Below are positions 44,908-54,364 of a DNA stretch of 64,000 bases, in pieces; the stretch's first letter is position 1, and every line of letters begins with the position of its first letter. Origin of the DNA: a virus; IMG/VR virus record IMGVR_UViG_3300010334_000029, positions 62,001-126,000 of that record. One strand, 5' to 3'. Under the pieces are notes generated by a model. The model was not told where the DNA came from, ran no database searches, and saw only the letters and a list, made by a program, of their open reading frames with translations. The position numbers and the translations under genes are program-made.

Positions 44908-45203
44908 TTTAAGCATCCCTCTGCATTTTTCTTATTATTTATAGAGTCTCGGACACAATCATATAGATCAATTACTTTATTAAGTTGATGTGCTACAGAA
45001 TTATAAGCTTGATCATCAGCGGCACCAATTACTTCTCTACCACCCATTGTATTATCTTTAATATCAGGTAGTCGTTTAGCTTTAATAGAAAGATTAGCAG
45101 GAAGTGCTGGGATTACTACTGGCTTAACACCTGGAACCACATGTGCATTATCATGACCACAAGCACTCAACAACAAAAGAAATGGCAAGATTAACTTTTT
45201 CAT
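44904..45203 (-). CDS. Lipoprotein, outer spanin-like (99 aa)
   Basis: Signal peptide with lipobox LLSAC (Cys15); Pro-rich HVVPGVKPVVIPALPANL and a Cys-containing C-terminus (DLYDCVRDSINNKK). Together with 45200-45616 it looks like an Rz/Rz1-type pair. Four-base overlap with each neighbour. Confidence 0.74.
   Translation of the reverse strand: MKKLILPFLLLLSACGHDNAHVVPGVKPVVIPALPANLSIKAKRLPDIKDNTMGGREVIGAADDQAYNSVAHQLNKVIDLYDCVRDSINNKKNAEGCLK
44936..44943 (-). promoter_or_regulatory. Late-type promoter
   Basis: TATAAATA, inside the 3' part of the lipoprotein gene; drives the capsid-targeted gene at 44907. Confidence 0.72.
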
Positions 45204-45616
45204 GGTGTTGGTCCTAGTTCTCTAATTGCATTACGTGCATCTGTTACTGCTTGATCAACTTTGCATTCGGTATAAATTGACTTCTCTTTAATTAAAGTCT
45301 GAATTGTGTTAGTCTGGATAGTTTCTTTTTCAATTCGTTTTGAAGCTTCTTGAACTGCAGTCTTACCGTATGTATCGACAATAGTCTGAAGCTTTTGTTC
45401 AAAGATTCTATTTCGGTTATTTTCTGTTTCAGTTTCTGCTTTAACTTCAGCAACTACATCATTACGACCAGATTGATAAGCAACATGCTTTATATGGTTC
45501 ACATAATAATAAGCACCTATTATAACGGTAATACCAACAAAAAGTTTCCAATTGTTGAAAATAAACTGTCTAATGAGTTTACCAATACCAAGTAAACGAA
45601 GTGCTAAACCAAACAT
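45200..45616 (-). CDS. Inner spanin-like protein (138 aa)
   Basis: N-terminal transmembrane helix (LFVGITVIIGAYYYVNHI) then a long charged coiled coil (VVAEVKAETETENNRNRIFE...TLIKEKSIYTECK). Fits an Rz-type inner-membrane spanin partner of the lipoprotein gene. Part of a lysis group with two holin-like genes. Confidence 0.76.
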   Translation of the reverse strand: MFGLALRLLGIGKLIRQFIFNNWKLFVGITVIIGAYYYVNHIKHVAYQSGRNDVVAEVKAETETENNRNRIFEQKLQTIVDTYGKTAVQEASKRIEKETIQTNTIQTLIKEKSIYTECKVDQAVTDARNAIRELGPTP

Positions 45617-45978
45617 CAGTTACCTCGCATAAAGTCAGTGAGTGATTTACGGCGGCCAGTTGATTGTAGAATTGGATTTCGTTTCTTGGACACACCTGGC
45701 TCACCTTGAGATCCTATGCCAATTGCTGCAATCTTTCCACTGCCGGCATTGTTAGTTGGCATTGCCATATCTTCATCTAACTCAGTAGCCATATAATCGG
45801 CAGCAGTCTGAATATAGTCATATGCTAATGTAATCTTTGATTGAACCCACTCAGGTAAATCAGTATCAGGTTCTAACATATCATGCAGTTGTTTAGAATG
45901 TGAGATAATACCTTTAAGTTGAGACATAACCATCTCACCTTCATATCCATATTCTCTAGAATCTTTTGCTTCAAGCAT
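45616..45978 (-). CDS. Conserved phage module, spanin/head-linked (120 aa)
   Basis: KDSREYGYEGEMVMSQLKGI, HDMLEPDTDLPEWVQSKITL and AYDYIQTAADYMATELDEDM form a well-known stand-alone module that in other phages is fused to head proteins behind a capsid-targeting peptide. Helical; basic C-terminal tail. Function unknown. Four genes overlap here in sequence. Confidence 0.78.
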   Translation of the reverse strand: MLEAKDSREYGYEGEMVMSQLKGIISHSKQLHDMLEPDTDLPEWVQSKITLAYDYIQTAADYMATELDEDMAMPTNNAGSGKIAAIGIGSQGEPGVSKKRNPILQSTGRRKSLTDFMRGN

Positions 45979-46361
45979 TAAATCATCCTTAGTATCTTAA
46001 TTATATTAGCATTCATATCTATGTCACTACTATATATTGAAATATTATTATAGATTATCTTATCTGGTATTCTATTAAGTAGAATCAAAAATGGCTTTAA
46101 TAGTTCATGATAACCATCAAGTTTAAAGAATAACATTTCGGTAGTTGCATCATTAAATACATTATATAGAATCGTTATATGATTTAAAATTAATCGTTCA
46201 CGTAGTTCACCATATTCTAAATATTTAATAAAAAGTCGTTTTATATATTTAAATCTATTTAGATCATCATAGAATTCTTGAGTATTATGGCATTGTGGGT
46301 TATCATAATGTTTTGCAGCAAATAATAGAAAGTTATTTTCATTAACATGATCTAAATTCAT
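45978..46361 (-). CDS. Conserved hypothetical protein (127 aa)
   Basis: MNLDHVNENNFLLFAAKHYD with ITILYNVFNDATTEMLFFKL, found beside structural genes in T4-like phages. Helical, neutral. Role unknown; a T4-like late helper is possible. Confidence 0.7.
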   Translation of the reverse strand: MNLDHVNENNFLLFAAKHYDNPQCHNTQEFYDDLNRFKYIKRLFIKYLEYGELRERLILNHITILYNVFNDATTEMLFFKLDGYHELLKPFLILLNRIPDKIIYNNISIYSSDIDMNANIIKILRMI

Positions 46362-46375
46362 TTTATAGTTCTACT

Positions 46376-46408
46376 TAAAAATGGGGTGGCTGAATTAACA
46401 ACCACCCC
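46376..46408 (-). terminator. Intrinsic terminator after structural gene
   Basis: Perfect 7-bp stem ggggtgg/ccacccc with 12-nt loop, followed on the minus strand by ATTTTT. Immediately after the stop of 46416-47021. Confidence 0.85.
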
Positions 46409-46415
46409 AACCAAA

Positions 46416-47021
46416 TCAGAAAATTGTACCGTCACTGTCACCAGTAATTGAACCCATTGCAACTAGTGTTTCAAGTTGAATACGTCCTGCTCTACCGCCA
46501 GCAGTTCCAGTGATATTTGCAAGACTTCCAAGTGATGCACCACCAGTTGAATTAGCAAATGTAACAGAAGCATTAGATATTGCTGTGGCAGTAAAACCAG
46601 CACCCACAGATGTAATTGATACTGAAACTACGTTACCCAAACCGTTAGTAGCAATTGTAGCAGTTGCATTTGCAGAAACAGCACTTGTACCTGGATTTAC
46701 TGTGATAATATCACCATTGGTGAAAAGTTTACCTGGTGCTACAATAGTAATACCTGTTAATGGACCGGTATATGCTGTGCGCATATTCCATCCGGCATGT
46801 GCAGCCTTAGTACCACCAGAGACTGCATTTGCAGCTTCAACAGTACTAATACCAAACACACCTACAGCTTCTTTCATTGCTACGTTGTTATTTTTAAATG
46901 CACCAAATGTAGTGTTACCAAAAACAGCATTAGCATTATTTGCAGTTATACTAAGATTTACTTGTAGTGGCGTGAAAATTGGTGAATTATTAGATTGATC
47001 TTTATTGCCCCAAAGTGACAT
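46416..47021 (-). CDS. Virion structural protein (201 aa)
   Basis: MSLWGNKDQSNNSPIFTPLQ, then Ala/Gly/Asn-rich low-complexity beta (NANAVFGNTTFGAFKNNNVA). This W-G-N-K-D opening marks a conserved structural family of T4-like phages. No enzyme motif. Ends at a strong terminator. Confidence 0.78.
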   Translation of the reverse strand: MSLWGNKDQSNNSPIFTPLQVNLSITANNANAVFGNTTFGAFKNNNVAMKEAVGVFGISTVEAANAVSGGTKAAHAGWNMRTAYTGPLTGITIVAPGKLFTNGDIITVNPGTSAVSANATATIATNGLGNVVSVSITSVGAGFTATAISNASVTFANSTGGASLGSLANITGTAGGRAGRIQLETLVAMGSITGDSDGTIF

Positions 47022-47047
47022 TTCTTTTCTCCTAAATTAAATTTTAA

Positions 47048-49234
47048 TTACCGACCGTATTTAACTATTTCGCCAGTGTCCTTTGTGCGATGTGGAATAT
47101 CGGCAGTAACTGCTTTGACAAAGTCGGCATGTGATTTATTGGCGGTCTTTTGGAAGTTTGCTTTTTCCTGTGAAGTTTTGCGAGCATCCATATGATCATT
47201 AAAGCGGTCAATGTGGTTACGATGAATTTCTTTTGATTCACCATTAGCAAAGGTTACAGGCTTATTTATTGAAGCAGCTTTGCGTAGTTGAATACCAAGA
47301 GCTGGAACATCTTCTGCTGCCTGTGTCTGACGAAGTTTCCATGCTGCAGAACCTTCCTTTGGTGGGCGACCACGTCCTTCATCTAGATCTGCAAGTGAAG
47401 CTTCGATCATATCAATTTCATCTTGTGAAAGTTCGATATCTTCCTTGATCTTACCACCAGCTTTCATATCCTTGATACTGCTTCTTGCATAATCCTTACT
47501 GTAGCCACCACGATCACGCAGATCTTTTACCGCATCTTTATATCTAGATCTTGTTGGTGATTCTGAACCAATACCTTTCTGACGAACGTGTTGATCTAGC
47601 GCATCCATGTGAGATTTAGCTTGTCTGGTGTCACCAGAAGCAATAGCTTTACCAAGAGCTGCATGTAGTTCTTCTGCTTTAGTCTTTGGTGATGAATTAT
47701 CTACAACATGCTTATCAGCCATCTTATCAAGTGCTTTAGACTTGATGCCACTCATATCACCAGCAGGTGTACTTGAAGTTTTCTTTACAGTTGAATATGC
47801 AGGTCTTGCTTCACCAGGTGCATAGTTAACATAGTTAGACTGCATGTTTGGCTTATTCTTGGTTCGATTTGCAGAAACTTCAGCCCGCTTTGGGTCACGC
47901 TTATATGACTTGATCTCAATATTGTGCTTCTTGTAAGTAGCCTTATCAGTAAGATCACCAGTGTGCTTCTCAATAGCATTCATTACTCTGTGAAGTGCTT
48001 CTTCCTTTGAGTGATGTGGGCTCTGATAATCATGATACTTAGCAGGAATATATTTTTTTGTACGACTATCATATTTACCGGTATTGTGTTGTTGTTGTGT
48101 TCTAGTAATTGATCTGTTACTAGTCTCGTCACCGACACCATACTTTGGTCTACTATCTGGGGAGGAGATATGAACTGCCGAAACTGGTTTACCATTGACA
48201 TGAACTACTGAAACATCACCAGAACTCATAGCCTTACTAAGTGTAGTACGAAGATGACTGTGATTAGGTGATCTACCATGTTCTTCAACTGGTGAATTCT
48301 CACCACCATGTACACTGTGTACAATTGTCTTGATCATGTGCTTTGGTAGACCCTTGAGTGTTCCAGCACCTTCATTGAGTTCAGTTAGATCATAGATTTC
48401 AAATGTTTCTTCAAGATCTTCATGAACAATTCTTGCCGACTTAGTATGCATATCACTTCTAAAGTGATTTAGTGCAGCAAATGCCTTATCTGGATGAACT
48501 TTATGCTTGGTAATACCACCAGTATACTTATTTACTACTTCAATATACTGATGTTTCTTTTTTGCTTCATCAAGATCTTCTACTTCTTCCTTGGTAAGTT
48601 TATCAGCAGCTTTATTGATACCTGTGTGACGCTTTACTACATCTTTAAAGTGTGTCTTCTCACGCTTAGAAGCATCGTTTGAGATAATATCTTTTACCTT
48701 TTGGCGAACATCAGAAGGAGTACCTGTAGTTGCATAATCAATAGCATGGGCTGCATTACGATCCGCACGAGCCTTTTCAACCTCAGCATGGCTCTGTGCC
48801 ATTGAGTTAGCTGCTTTCTTTACATATGAACCTAGAGTCTTCTTTGAAAGTTCATCAAGCTGCTCGAAGTTTTCTGGGAGTTCTGTAAACTGACCCTTCT
48901 TGAGTTTGTAATACATATTCTCAAACATGACTGTAACAATGCCAGTACGAAGATCACGATGGGTTACTTCAGCAAGACCACCATGAATATCTGGTGTATA
49001 TGGTGAATGAATAACTACACGATCAATACCCTCACCACGAAGACGACGAAAATCATCTGCATCAAGCTTATTATTGTGGTTCTTGTCAAGCTTCTTTTGC
49101 TTATCTGAAAGTACCTTAGCTGCTTCACCAAGTTCTTCAAGTGGTGCTTCAACTGATGAATTACCAGCCATAAGATCACGGACGTCTCTTACGAGATCCT
49201 TGCTTAAGCTAGTTAAAAAACTATTATTCTTCAT
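47048..49234 (-). CDS. Large modular head protein (728 aa)
   Basis: Start MKNNSFLTSLSKDLVRDVRD. Modules from N- to C-terminus: basic repeats 100-210; LTEE/VEDLDEAKKKH at about 220; His-rich VHSVHGGENSPVEEHGRSPN at 310-420; NLTDKATYKKHNIEIKSYKR; and a C-terminal DLDEGRGRPPKEGSAAWKLR (about 610) widespread in phage polyproteins. Linkers DLDE|A, ELNE|G and DLDE|G are L-x-E protease-like sites, so it is probably processed in the head. Late box AATAAATA 27 bases upstream. Confidence 0.75.
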   Translation of the reverse strand: MKNNSFLTSLSKDLVRDVRDLMAGNSSVEAPLEELGEAAKVLSDKQKKLDKNHNNKLDADDFRRLRGEGIDRVVIHSPYTPDIHGGLAEVTHRDLRTGIVTVMFENMYYKLKKGQFTELPENFEQLDELSKKTLGSYVKKAANSMAQSHAEVEKARADRNAAHAIDYATTGTPSDVRQKVKDIISNDASKREKTHFKDVVKRHTGINKAADKLTKEEVEDLDEAKKKHQYIEVVNKYTGGITKHKVHPDKAFAALNHFRSDMHTKSARIVHEDLEETFEIYDLTELNEGAGTLKGLPKHMIKTIVHSVHGGENSPVEEHGRSPNHSHLRTTLSKAMSSGDVSVVHVNGKPVSAVHISSPDSRPKYGVGDETSNRSITRTQQQHNTGKYDSRTKKYIPAKYHDYQSPHHSKEEALHRVMNAIEKHTGDLTDKATYKKHNIEIKSYKRDPKRAEVSANRTKNKPNMQSNYVNYAPGEARPAYSTVKKTSSTPAGDMSGIKSKALDKMADKHVVDNSSPKTKAEELHAALGKAIASGDTRQAKSHMDALDQHVRQKGIGSESPTRSRYKDAVKDLRDRGGYSKDYARSSIKDMKAGGKIKEDIELSQDEIDMIEASLADLDEGRGRPPKEGSAAWKLRQTQAAEDVPALGIQLRKAASINKPVTFANGESKEIHRNHIDRFNDHMDARKTSQEKANFQKTANKSHADFVKAVTADIPHRTKDTGEIVKYGR

Positions 49235-49260
49235 TTTCTTCTCCTAGAATTTCTATTGGT

Positions 49261-49268
49261 TATTTATT
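49261..49268 (-). promoter_or_regulatory. Possible late promoter (one mismatch)
   Basis: AATAAATA before the 728-residue head protein (ATG 49234, AGGAG site). Confidence 0.55.
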
Positions 49269-49278
49269 AAAACTAAAT

Positions 49279-49716
49279 TTAACGTTTAAGTGTTGAGCGA
49301 AGTTTCCATTGTTGCTTTTCATATACTTCAAGCAGACCTTCTAGGAAGTTAACAAGCCCATATTGATTGAGTTCATCTGCTATAATATGACACTGAATGA
49401 GTGAAGCATGAACTTTCAGATTATCTTGTGAAATCCGATTAATCATTTCCCAAGCTTCAGGAACAATTGTCTCATCTTGAATACTTGTGAGTGCAAGAAA
49501 CCTACCAAGTGAACCGGGTGCATATGCATTAAGAGCACGAATATGTTCTGCAATATCATCTACATTTTCATCTGCAGTAGTGTATAGTTCTTCAAATAGA
49601 CTATGATATTGTGGAAAATTAGGTCCTTCAACATTCCAGTGATAGTACTGTGACTTAATACGAAATGCCGAAACATCCGCTAGTAGTCTTTTCATAGCTT
49701 CAATTAATTTATCCAT
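49279..49716 (-). CDS. dps: Dps/ferritin-like protein
   Basis: Start at 49716 (MDKLIEAMKRLLADVSAFRI). SQYYHWNVEGPNFPQYHSLF carries the His/Asp ferroxidase-type ligands of Dps, EELYTTADENVDDIAEHIRA the second. Four-helix ferritin fold. Placed directly after the 1538-residue polyprotein (8-base overlap); may protect packaged or injected DNA, or be a head component. Function here unproven. Confidence 0.85.
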   Translation of the reverse strand: MDKLIEAMKRLLADVSAFRIKSQYYHWNVEGPNFPQYHSLFEELYTTADENVDDIAEHIRALNAYAPGSLGRFLALTSIQDETIVPEAWEMINRISQDNLKVHASLIQCHIIADELNQYGLVNFLEGLLEVYEKQQWKLRSTLKR

Positions 49717-52700
49717 TATTAGGGTCTCCAATTTGTTGATCTGTATCACCATTATGGACGTTGCCACTTCTGATGATTTTACGTCCTAGTTTACGAAGTA
49801 CTGTTTTGGCTGGAATAACATTGCCATAAGCATCCATATGTGCTGGAACTACTACTGGTGCCTTTTCGGCGGATACAACATCCTCTTCAATTTGATCAAG
49901 GACTGATGGATGATATGCAAAACCACCTTGCATTTTCATACCTAAATCAGCAGCAGTATAGGTCTGACCAATACCAGCAGCAAAAGCAATATTAAATGCT
50001 TCATCTAGTTTCTGACCTGGTGTTGACTTCTTGTATGTCTTTACCAATGAGTCAGTACCGATTAGTCTTGATGTTGGTTTATCGGATTCATCAAGCTTTT
50101 CGTGATGGTTCACACCAAGAACAGCACCAAGTCTTTTCATACTATCCATATACTTAGCCTGTGATGCTTTACGCTTTTCTGGATCCCATCCTGACTTATC
50201 ACCAGTATAGTTTGCCATATTGTCAGCATATTTTACCATTTGCGCATGTTTATCACCACTTCTAATGATGCGTTCAATATTGTCTCTATAAGATAATTTC
50301 TTATCCTTCGAGAGAAGTTTGACAGCATTAATTACTTCAGGTGTAAAGCCTTTTGCTTTTAGATCCTCAGGCGTGTGTGGAGTATCCTCAAGAGTGTCAT
50401 GTAGAAGTGCTACCTTCTTAGTTGCAGGTCCGAATCTTCTTGTTCCAAATACTCTTTTACCAATATTCATTACCTTTTTAGGGTGGTATGAATACGGAAG
50501 ATCACCATACATCTGACCTTGTTCTTTATCATGCCATCTAGAAATTAACTTTTTGGTTTGGCGTTTTGTTGGATTTACAGCTTCATCTAGTAATTCTCCA
50601 AACTCAACTCCATGTTCAAGAAAGAAATCTAATTCTTCAGAACTAAAGTCAAACTCATCAATAATTTTCTTCTTGATTTGTTGCTGCTTGAACATATCAG
50701 AAGCAGGATTTTTAGGGGGCGCTGCATCATTACTTGGGGTTTGTGGAGTAAGATCTCGTTCTACATTCTGAGTCTTTTTACGTGGTGTTTCACCTCTAGA
50801 TACAGCAATAGGTCTATCGTCATCCTCATGAAGATCTTTATCGGCACCGCCATATGTTCCCTTACCATGAGCAATATAAGAGTTCACGCGAGCCATACCC
50901 CACTGCTGAGGTGTTGTCCCAGGGCGATGACCTGAATTCCAAGCAGCCACACCACGGCGATAAACTTTCTTTAGTGTACCAAGTGAAATACCTGACTTTT
51001 TAGCTTTATCAGCTAGAGCATCTTCATCAAGATTTTCTATGCTCTCACCGAACTTAGCATGGTATGCTTTTGTGTATTTTGACTGTGGGATACCTTTTTC
51101 TCTGATACGCTTATCTCCAGGCATATCTTTATAAGCATCTGGATCCCTATCGGAAAGTTTATTATTTCTTTCAATATGTGCTTTTTTTGCTTTTATTTCA
51201 GCAGGAGTGAGACCTTTGGTATAACTTTTAGGTAGTGTTGATTCTGAAAGATATGATTCAAGATCTTCCTTGAGACCACTCTTTTTGTGCATTACAATGT
51301 ATGTATATTTCTTTTTATCAAGATCTTCTAATTCTGCATCATGTGCGGCACGATCTTTGGATTTTGGAGCAGTAAGTTTACGATCTGCTTTGACCGTATT
51401 TACTTCCTTATTATCTCTATCTATGTATTCTTCATCATCAGATGGCTTCATGTGAAATGTTGTCTTGCTGATAGGATCATATCCATGAATATGAATGCCT
51501 TTATGCTTTCCAACTTTTGCCCATACACTTCTAGCACCTGGTGACTGGTCATTAGATGAGATAATCTTGTTGTGCTTTGTCACAAGGTGCTGGTAGAGAT
51601 GATGTGCACCAAGTGATTTGTCATTAGCAGTTAGAACACTAACTTCTTCAGCACCAGGAGCCGCCTGCTGCTTGGTTGTAAGGTGAATGTTGATTCGCTT
51701 GGTCTTTGGGTCTACTACATGATAGTCATGCATTTTATCTTTTGGATCATAACTATGATAAACATGATGTCCATTTTCTAGTGTGCCAATATGCTTAGTA
51801 CCTTCAATAGTAGAGATATGTTTACCTAGATCTTTACCGCCAAACTTTTCAGTCTTTTTAAATGAACTTAACAGAACCTCATCAAGTTCTACTTCTTCGT
51901 TCTGGTGCTTGAAGTATTGAACTTGCTTTTCACGTTTCTCAGCACCCTCCTTAGTAGGATAAGTACCTAGATTCTTACCAGATGATTTAGAAACTAGACG
52001 GTAACCGCTCTTGACCTTGACTATATGTTCATCTACTGATTCTATTTCCTCATTGGTCTTGTCCATAATTTTGGACTTCTTGAGCACATCAAGAATTAAA
52101 GGTGCCTTAAGCTTGTTATGCCTAGGAACTGCTAGACGGTGTGTAGACTTTGGATGTGTGAATACATCATGGTCGCCGCTTCCACCACTTGCCTTCTTCT
52201 GCCATCCTTTATTTGTAATGTGTGAGACCAGAGCACGGCGATCCATATTCGCTCCGGCCATTTCATCTAAAAAATCTGATTGTACTCCCTCAGAAAGACC
52301 AGCATGTAATTCAGCTGCTTTCTTAAAAGGAAGACCAAAGTGCTTGACATGACCATGCTTGTTCATAGCTTTCCATGAATTTTGCTTTGTCTGACCTTTT
52401 TCAAAATATGCTTTTACATATGGCGTATTCTTTGATTCTTCAAAGTCTACTGATTCCTGAGCAGCTTTTAAATCAGAATTAGATGGTGCTCCTTCCGAAC
52501 CTGGTTTACGCATACGTTCACCCGAACCAGCTTTGATTCTTTTTTGCTTAGCATGAATGTTATCCCACAGACCTCTTTTTTCTTCAAGATTTTCTTCTTT
52601 TACAACTTTATCAACTGTAAAGTGCTTGTAATAAGGATGCTTCTTCATCTGATATTCAGCATTTTCTCGATCAATAGCAGAAAGCTTAACTGTTCCATGA

Positions 52701-54325
52701 CTACGACCATTCTTGCTTACATGAGCAGTAAATTTACCTTCAGTTACTTCTACTTCTTCATTCTTACTACCGTAGTTAACATGAAGATGAGATTGCTTAT
52801 AATCTTTAGTAATAGCAGAATGAGGTGCTTTATAAATTCCATGACCAGTATCTAAATGAACATGAGTAGGTGTAACTTTTTTTACTTTACCAGTATGTGG
52901 GGAATTAGCGTGTACTTTTGTTTTGAGATAAACTTTGTCACCTACCTTAGCTGGAGCTTCATCTTCTTGAAGCTCTACTTCTTCATTTGTAGCCTTAATT
53001 TTCACATCAGGTACTGGACGTCTTTTATATTTTAGTCCAAGTTTACCTTTAGCAATACCCTGAGACTCCATTGATTTTCTAAATGATAGTGGTGTTGGAT
53101 ATTGTTTTCCACCTTCTTTAGTTTTAGCTAGGTACGATTTAAGTGTTGACTTTGAAAGTTCGTGCAAATCAGCATCTTCATTAAAGTATGTTCTACCCTG
53201 ATTGATATATGAGTTTACACGAGCAAATGCGTACTGCTGTTGTGATACTGAGCAATCCTCGTTCCAAGCTTCAAGCCCACGATTATAGACTTCACCAAGA
53301 ATCTCTAGATCAAGATTAGTAGCATCAGCCTTTTTAATAAGAGCTTTAAAAACAGGACTATCAACTTCTAGATCTTCACCGAACTTGCCATATTGGACAA
53401 TGGGAGATCCTTTAGTCTTTGTGCCACCTTTGGCGTTACCCTGAGAATCACCTTTAGTATTTGATTTAGCAATCTTGCGACCGCTAGAATTAATTGGACT
53501 ATCTGAACGCTCACCTGTGGATCCACTATTACCTGGTGCGGAATCACCAAAGTATTCTAGGAACAGGTTATTTAAAGATTCTGACACGTGATTTCCTTCC
53601 GGTGCTCCATGGTTAGCCATTTGCTGTCCATGCATATAAGATTGAAGTCGGGCATATTCAGCCTTCTTGACTTTTGGAATTAGACGCATTGCTAATTTCT
53701 TGATAGCAGGTCCTTTCTTTTCGATAACTCGGTCAATTGCCATCTTTTCAGATGGGCCCATCTTAGCATATTCAGCTTGTGAAACATTAGTAAGTCTGCT
53801 ACGAACAAGTTGTCTTGCCATTGCATATGAACGCTTCTTGATATTTGCTTCAGGCGCCACTTTTTTCTTAGCTCGTTCTCTGGCAATTTCAATTCTTGGT
53901 TCATTTCTACGCATTTCAATAGCACGCTTTTGACGTTGCTGAATGTTTAAAATATTTTCATCTAGGTTTACTTCTTCATTCTTTTGTTTTGCTTTAAATG
54001 TCTGATGTTCTTTAGACATTCGTTGAAGTGCCACTTTAGGATTAGAGTGACCCATATAAACAAAAGTACCCATTTCATGAGACCTTGGGCCATGATTACC
54101 ATTGAAATCGAACGAATAACTAGTAATATTTTTTCGACTTGATACTATTCTAGAACCAGGTTTTTTCTTATCAAGATATGAACTATATGGCTTTATTTTA
54201 CCAATAATTTGTCCATTATGATGAACTTCATAAGTTGCTTTACCTTCTGGGTGAGCAATAGTTTTTTCTAGTCCGGTCTTTTTTAATTTGTAATCACCTT
54301 CAGTAATTTCGTTTATTTTGTCCAT
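49709..54325 (-). CDS. Giant modular head polyprotein (1538 aa)
   Basis: Domains: 1-120 capsid-targeting-like start (MDKINEITE|GDYKL); 120-245 basic helical repeats; 320-400 DUF5824-like (QYAFARVNSYI); 450-520 KOW-like; 580-615 KRGLWDNIHAKQKRIKAGS; 700-752 HicA-like (GDHDVFTHPKSTHRLAVPRH); 765-810 YRLVSKSSGKNLGTY; 1030-1100; 1105-1150 second DUF5824-like; 1250-1400 MESH1/SpoT-like HD (HDTLEDT at 1309-1315, KYADNMAN). Recurring NEEV-x-(L/V)-x-E linkers at 117, 447, 522, 758 and 809 match head protease sites. Probably cut into separate packaged proteins. Confidence 0.8.
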   Translation of the reverse strand: MDKINEITEGDYKLKKTGLEKTIAHPEGKATYEVHHNGQIIGKIKPYSSYLDKKKPGSRIVSSRKNITSYSFDFNGNHGPRSHEMGTFVYMGHSNPKVALQRMSKEHQTFKAKQKNEEVNLDENILNIQQRQKRAIEMRRNEPRIEIARERAKKKVAPEANIKKRSYAMARQLVRSRLTNVSQAEYAKMGPSEKMAIDRVIEKKGPAIKKLAMRLIPKVKKAEYARLQSYMHGQQMANHGAPEGNHVSESLNNLFLEYFGDSAPGNSGSTGERSDSPINSSGRKIAKSNTKGDSQGNAKGGTKTKGSPIVQYGKFGEDLEVDSPVFKALIKKADATNLDLEILGEVYNRGLEAWNEDCSVSQQQYAFARVNSYINQGRTYFNEDADLHELSKSTLKSYLAKTKEGGKQYPTPLSFRKSMESQGIAKGKLGLKYKRRPVPDVKIKATNEEVELQEDEAPAKVGDKVYLKTKVHANSPHTGKVKKVTPTHVHLDTGHGIYKAPHSAITKDYKQSHLHVNYGSKNEEVEVTEGKFTAHVSKNGRSHGTVKLSAIDRENAEYQMKKHPYYKHFTVDKVVKEENLEEKRGLWDNIHAKQKRIKAGSGERMRKPGSEGAPSNSDLKAAQESVDFEESKNTPYVKAYFEKGQTKQNSWKAMNKHGHVKHFGLPFKKAAELHAGLSEGVQSDFLDEMAGANMDRRALVSHITNKGWQKKASGGSGDHDVFTHPKSTHRLAVPRHNKLKAPLILDVLKKSKIMDKTNEEIESVDEHIVKVKSGYRLVSKSSGKNLGTYPTKEGAEKREKQVQYFKHQNEEVELDEVLLSSFKKTEKFGGKDLGKHISTIEGTKHIGTLENGHHVYHSYDPKDKMHDYHVVDPKTKRINIHLTTKQQAAPGAEEVSVLTANDKSLGAHHLYQHLVTKHNKIISSNDQSPGARSVWAKVGKHKGIHIHGYDPISKTTFHMKPSDDEEYIDRDNKEVNTVKADRKLTAPKSKDRAAHDAELEDLDKKKYTYIVMHKKSGLKEDLESYLSESTLPKSYTKGLTPAEIKAKKAHIERNNKLSDRDPDAYKDMPGDKRIREKGIPQSKYTKAYHAKFGESIENLDEDALADKAKKSGISLGTLKKVYRRGVAAWNSGHRPGTTPQQWGMARVNSYIAHGKGTYGGADKDLHEDDDRPIAVSRGETPRKKTQNVERDLTPQTPSNDAAPPKNPASDMFKQQQIKKKIIDEFDFSSEELDFFLEHGVEFGELLDEAVNPTKRQTKKLISRWHDKEQGQMYGDLPYSYHPKKVMNIGKRVFGTRRFGPATKKVALLHDTLEDTPHTPEDLKAKGFTPEVINAVKLLSKDKKLSYRDNIERIIRSGDKHAQMVKYADNMANYTGDKSGWDPEKRKASQAKYMDSMKRLGAVLGVNHHEKLDESDKPTSRLIGTDSLVKTYKKSTPGQKLDEAFNIAFAAGIGQTYTAADLGMKMQGGFAYHPSVLDQIEEDVVSAEKAPVVVPAHMDAYGNVIPAKTVLRKLGRKIIRSGNVHNGDTDQQIGDPNNG

Positions 54326-54364
54326 AACTTCCTCTAATACTAAAACAGCCCCAAGATCAAACGA

